Source of the DNA: CAYPUT01 sp046541715 | GTDB lineage: Bacteria > Spirochaetota > Spirochaetia > DSM-27196 > PWMO01 | Reading direction: 5' to 3' | DNA length: 5,820 bases | Assembly: GCA_046541715.1 (NCBI GenBank) | Contig: JBKHCS010000160.1 | Location: forward strand, 1-5,820 | Shown here: positions 3,777-5,820 of the stretch, piece after piece | Layout of the letters: every line of letters begins with the position of its first letter | How positions within the stretch are numbered: position 1 is the first letter of the stretch | Position numbers and translations under genes: made by a program | Notes under the pieces: generated by a model | Database searches by the model: none | The model's input: the letters and a program-made list of their open reading frames with translations, nothing else | What the model was told of the DNA's origin: nothing

Positions 3777-5820
3777 GTGTTTAAGAACCTGAAGATGCGC
3801 ACCAAGATTGCTTTCGGCTTCGGTGCCGTAATCGTCCTCCTACTCGTCGTGGGCACCACTGCAATTACCTTTTTGAACGGTGCATCCGCCGGCTTCGACG
3901 AGTACCGAGGCTTGGCCCGCGACAGTAACCTGGCCGCGGAAATACAGGCCAACATGATCAACTCTCGGTTGGAGGTAAAGGATTTTATTATCTCGAACCT
4001 CCAACGGGACGTGGACGAGTTTAACGAGTACTTCGCGCTGATGGACGAGGATCTCGCCCAGGCGCAAGAGGAAATCCAGAACCCGGAGCGGGCCGCCGCC
4101 GTCGACGAAATATCGGCGGATGTCGAGACCTACCGGGACACCTTTGCCGAGGTTGTGAACCTGGCCGCCCGGAGGAACCGGTTGGTAGACGACATTCTCG
4201 ACGCCAACGGACCCCGGATGGAACAGGGGCTCACGGCCATTTTGACGAGTGCCGAACGGGACGGCGACATGACCGCCGCGTACGAGGGCAGCCTGGCGAT
4301 GCGAAATCTCCTTCTCGCCCGGTTCTACATGGCGAAGTTCCTCGATACGAACGAACAGGCCCATGTCGACCGGTTCAACACCGAGTTCGGCGAGATGGAA
4401 GAGCACCTCGGGGTCTTGGATCAAACCCTCCGGAACCCCGAGCGGCGGCGGCTCCTCGGAGAAGTCCGGCAGCTTGCGGACAACTACGATGAAGCCTTCA
4501 ACGAGCTCGCCGACGTCATACGCGCCCGGAATACGCTTATCGAAGGGACTCTGGACGTCATTGGGCCGGAGGTAGCTCAGCAGGCGACCTTCGTCACCGA
4601 ATCGGTAGTCGCCGACCAAGACGAGCTCGGTCCCCGGGTACAACGAGACAACGCAACGGCGGTTTCCATCGTCCTGATCGTCGGCATCTCGGCGGTACTC
4701 ATCGGCATATTCTTCGCCCTTACCATTACCCGGGGAATCCTGCGGCAACTCGGGGAGGACCCCTCGGTTATTGCCAAGATCGCCGACAGCATCGCCCAAG
4801 GCGAGCTCGGACTCGAATTCAACGACAAGAGGGTTATCGGCGTTTACGCCTCGATGAAAAACATGGTCGACAACCTTGCCGGGGTCGTCTCCCAGATAAA
4901 CGCGTCCTCCGAGTACGTCGCCTCGGGGAGCCAGCAGATGTCGAGCACCGCCGAGGAGCTCTCCCAGGGAGCCACCGAGCAGGCGGCGAGCGCCGAGGAA
5001 GTCTCCTCTTCGATGGAGGAGATGGCCTCCAACATTCGGCAGAACGCGGACAACGCGATGCAGACGGACAGCATTTCTCAGAAGTCGTCTCAGGACGCCA
5101 CCGAAGGCGGGAAGGCCGTCCAAGAGACCGTCCATGCGATGCGGAACATCGCCGAGAAGATCAACATTATCGAAGAGATCGCCCGGCAGACCAACCTGCT
5201 GGCCCTGAACGCCGCTATCGAGGCGGCCCGGGCCGGCGAGGCCGGGAAGGGATTCGCCGTTGTCGCCTCGGAGGTTCGGAAACTGGCCGAGCGGAGCCAG
5301 GCGGCGGCCGCGGAAATCGGCGAGCTCTCCAATACGAGCGTCGCGGTAGCAGAGCGGGCGGGGGAGATGCTCTCCCAGATGGTCCCGGATATCCAGAAGA
5401 CCGCGGAGCTTGTCCAGGAGATTAGCGCGGCGAGCAACGAGCAGAACTCCGGAGCCGAGCAGATCAACAAGGCGATCGCGCAGCTCGACCAGATCATCCA
5501 GCAGAACGCGTCGGCGAGCGAGGAGATGGCCTCGATGTCCGAAGAGCTTACCGCCCAGGCGGACCAACTGAAGCAGGCCGTGGCTTACTTCAACCTGAAC
5601 GGCAGAGCCCAGCGGAAGGCCCTCGCGCCGCCGGCGGCCTACGGCGGTGGAAACGGCTCGGCGCTTCGGGGGGCGGCGGCAGCTCATACCGGAGCCGCAA
5701 CCGGGAACCCGAAGATAGCCCACCCGGTCGGCCACGGCAACGGGTCCGGAACTCGTGGTAGTTCTACCGAAACCGGGATAGCTTTAGCGGAGAGAGAGCA
5801 AGGAGCGGCCCGTCCGAAGC
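3777..5820 (+). CDS. Methyl-accepting chemotaxis protein MCP2 with HBM-like sensor (3' end outside window)
   Basis: The frame is open from GTG 3777 to the right edge, showing 681 residues. By comparison with MCP1 about 28 residues are missing. TM1 is ~11-31 and TM2 ~296-316. The ~260-residue extracytoplasmic helical region between them begins FDEYRGLARDSNLAAEIQ and has a second half starting near LDANGPRM. This resembles the helical bimodular (HBM) sensor, whose known members bind organic acids such as TCA-cycle intermediates; the ligand here is not shown. HAMP (~317-370) has the LGEDP and GVYASMKNMVDNL elements and differs clearly from the MCP1 HAMP. The signalling hairpin (~375-596, tip EIARQTN at 467-473) is identical in protein sequence to MCP1 from the residues before ASGSQQMSS to the TAQAD end. 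The tail has the same QRKALAPPAAYGGG and TETGIALAEREQ islands, with a 13-residue longer variable part between them. It has its own promoter and is transcribed in the same direction as MCP1. Confidence 0.93.
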   Translation, partial: MFKNLKMRTKIAFGFGAVIVLLLVVGTTAITFLNGASAGFDEYRGLARDSNLAAEIQANMINSRLEVKDFIISNLQRDVDEFNEYFALMDEDLAQAQEEIQNPERAAAVDEISADVETYRDTFAEVVNLAARRNRLVDDILDANGPRMEQGLTAILTSAERDGDMTAAYEGSLAMRNLLLARFYMAKFLDTNEQAHVDRFNTEFGEMEEHLGVLDQTLRNPERRRLLGEVRQLADNYDEAFNELADVIRARNTLIEGTLDVIGPEVAQQATFVTESVVADQDELGPRVQRDNATAVSIVLIVGISAVLIGIFFALTITRGILRQLGEDPSVIAKIADSIAQGELGLEFNDKRVIGVYASMKNMVDNLAGVVSQINASSEYVASGSQQMSSTAEELSQGATEQAASAEEVSSSMEEMASNIRQNADNAMQTDSISQKSSQDATEGGKAVQETVHAMRNIAEKINIIEEIARQTNLLALNAAIEAARAGEAGKGFAVVASEVRKLAERSQAAAAEIGELSNTSVAVAERAGEMLSQMVPDIQKTAELVQEISAASNEQNSGAEQINKAIAQLDQIIQQNASASEEMASMSEELTAQADQLKQAVAYFNLNGRAQRKALAPPAAYGGGNGSALRGAAAAHTGAATGNPKIAHPVGHGNGSGTRGSSTETGIALAEREQGAARPK
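4915..5564 (+). repeat. Near-identical direct repeat, copy 2 (MCP2 signalling domain)
   Basis: This is the partner of 2553-3202. The 476 identical bases are 4989-5464. Upstream of 4915 and just after 5564 the two genes diverge abruptly, although the reading frame alignment holds. Confidence 0.95.
5610..5663 (+). repeat. Tail repeat island, copy 2
   Basis: Identical to 3248-3301 over 54 bases, including silent positions, within an otherwise variable linker. Confidence 0.9.
5766..5820 (+). repeat. Distal tail repeat island, copy 2 (runs off the window)
   Basis: Identical to 3365-3419 up to the last base of the window. The matching tail suggests that MCP2 also ends in a CheR-tether-like pentapeptide, which is not visible here. 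Confidence 0.88.

Noticed and set aside
2553..5564. The repeat as a mobile element
   Set aside because: There are no terminal inverted repeats, target duplications or transposase, and both copies sit in frame inside receptor genes.
3840..5735. Long open frame (631 codons) on the minus strand opposite MCP2
   Set aside because: Same reasoning: it is the shadow of a well-supported + strand receptor, with no independent start signal or domain.

Overview
The window comes from a GC-rich bacterial genome. All recognisable genes lie on the + strand. They fall into two units: the end of a secreted-protease operon (1-1148), then two complete or nearly complete chemoreceptor genes (1358-3505 and 3777 to beyond the right edge). 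I see no RNA gene, insertion sequence or CRISPR array. The transmembrane chemoreceptors indicate a motile bacterium that couples receptors to a CheA/CheW array. The PrcB-like protein recalls spirochaete protease systems (Treponema denticola dentilisin), but the family is wider than that, so a phylum assignment would be a guess.

Protease unit. The window opens inside the C-terminal part of a subtilisin-like (S8) serine peptidase. After a Gly/Pro/Arg-rich linker it ends in a segment that looks like a subtilase propeptide domain, which normally sits at the N-terminus. Its stop codon overlaps the ATG of a 200-residue exported protein (ATGA junction) that I read as a PrcB family member. In dentilisin, PrcB is a partner of the subtilisin-like protease PrtP, so the two genes probably make a protease and its maturation or stability partner.

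Chemoreceptor unit. Each receptor gene has its own AT-rich promoter island, a good Shine-Dalgarno and a GTG start. MCP1 (715 aa) has a four-helix-type extracytoplasmic sensor that contains a zinc-binding CZB-like motif (His, Cys, His-x3-His). MCP2 has a different, HBM-like helical sensor and a different HAMP domain. The cytoplasmic signalling hairpins of the two are identical in protein sequence over about 215 residues. Their DNA over that stretch (2553-3202 and 4915-5564) differs at only 7 positions, all silent third positions near the ends, with 476 consecutive identical bases in the middle. Outside this block the genes diverge sharply, then agree again in islands of the C-terminal tail. This pattern points to recent gene conversion or domain duplication that keeps the CheA/CheW-facing module uniform while the sensors differ.

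Regulation. The two receptor promoters align without gaps (TTTACA-N17-TAAAAT and TTGATA-N17-TAAAAT, with matching sequence upstream of the -35 and downstream of the -10), so they are probably paralogous and co-regulated. MCP1 has a leader of about 145 nt with several stems, some mutually exclusive, next to the ribosome binding site; MCP2 has a short leader of about 50 nt. A strong intrinsic terminator separates the two receptor genes.
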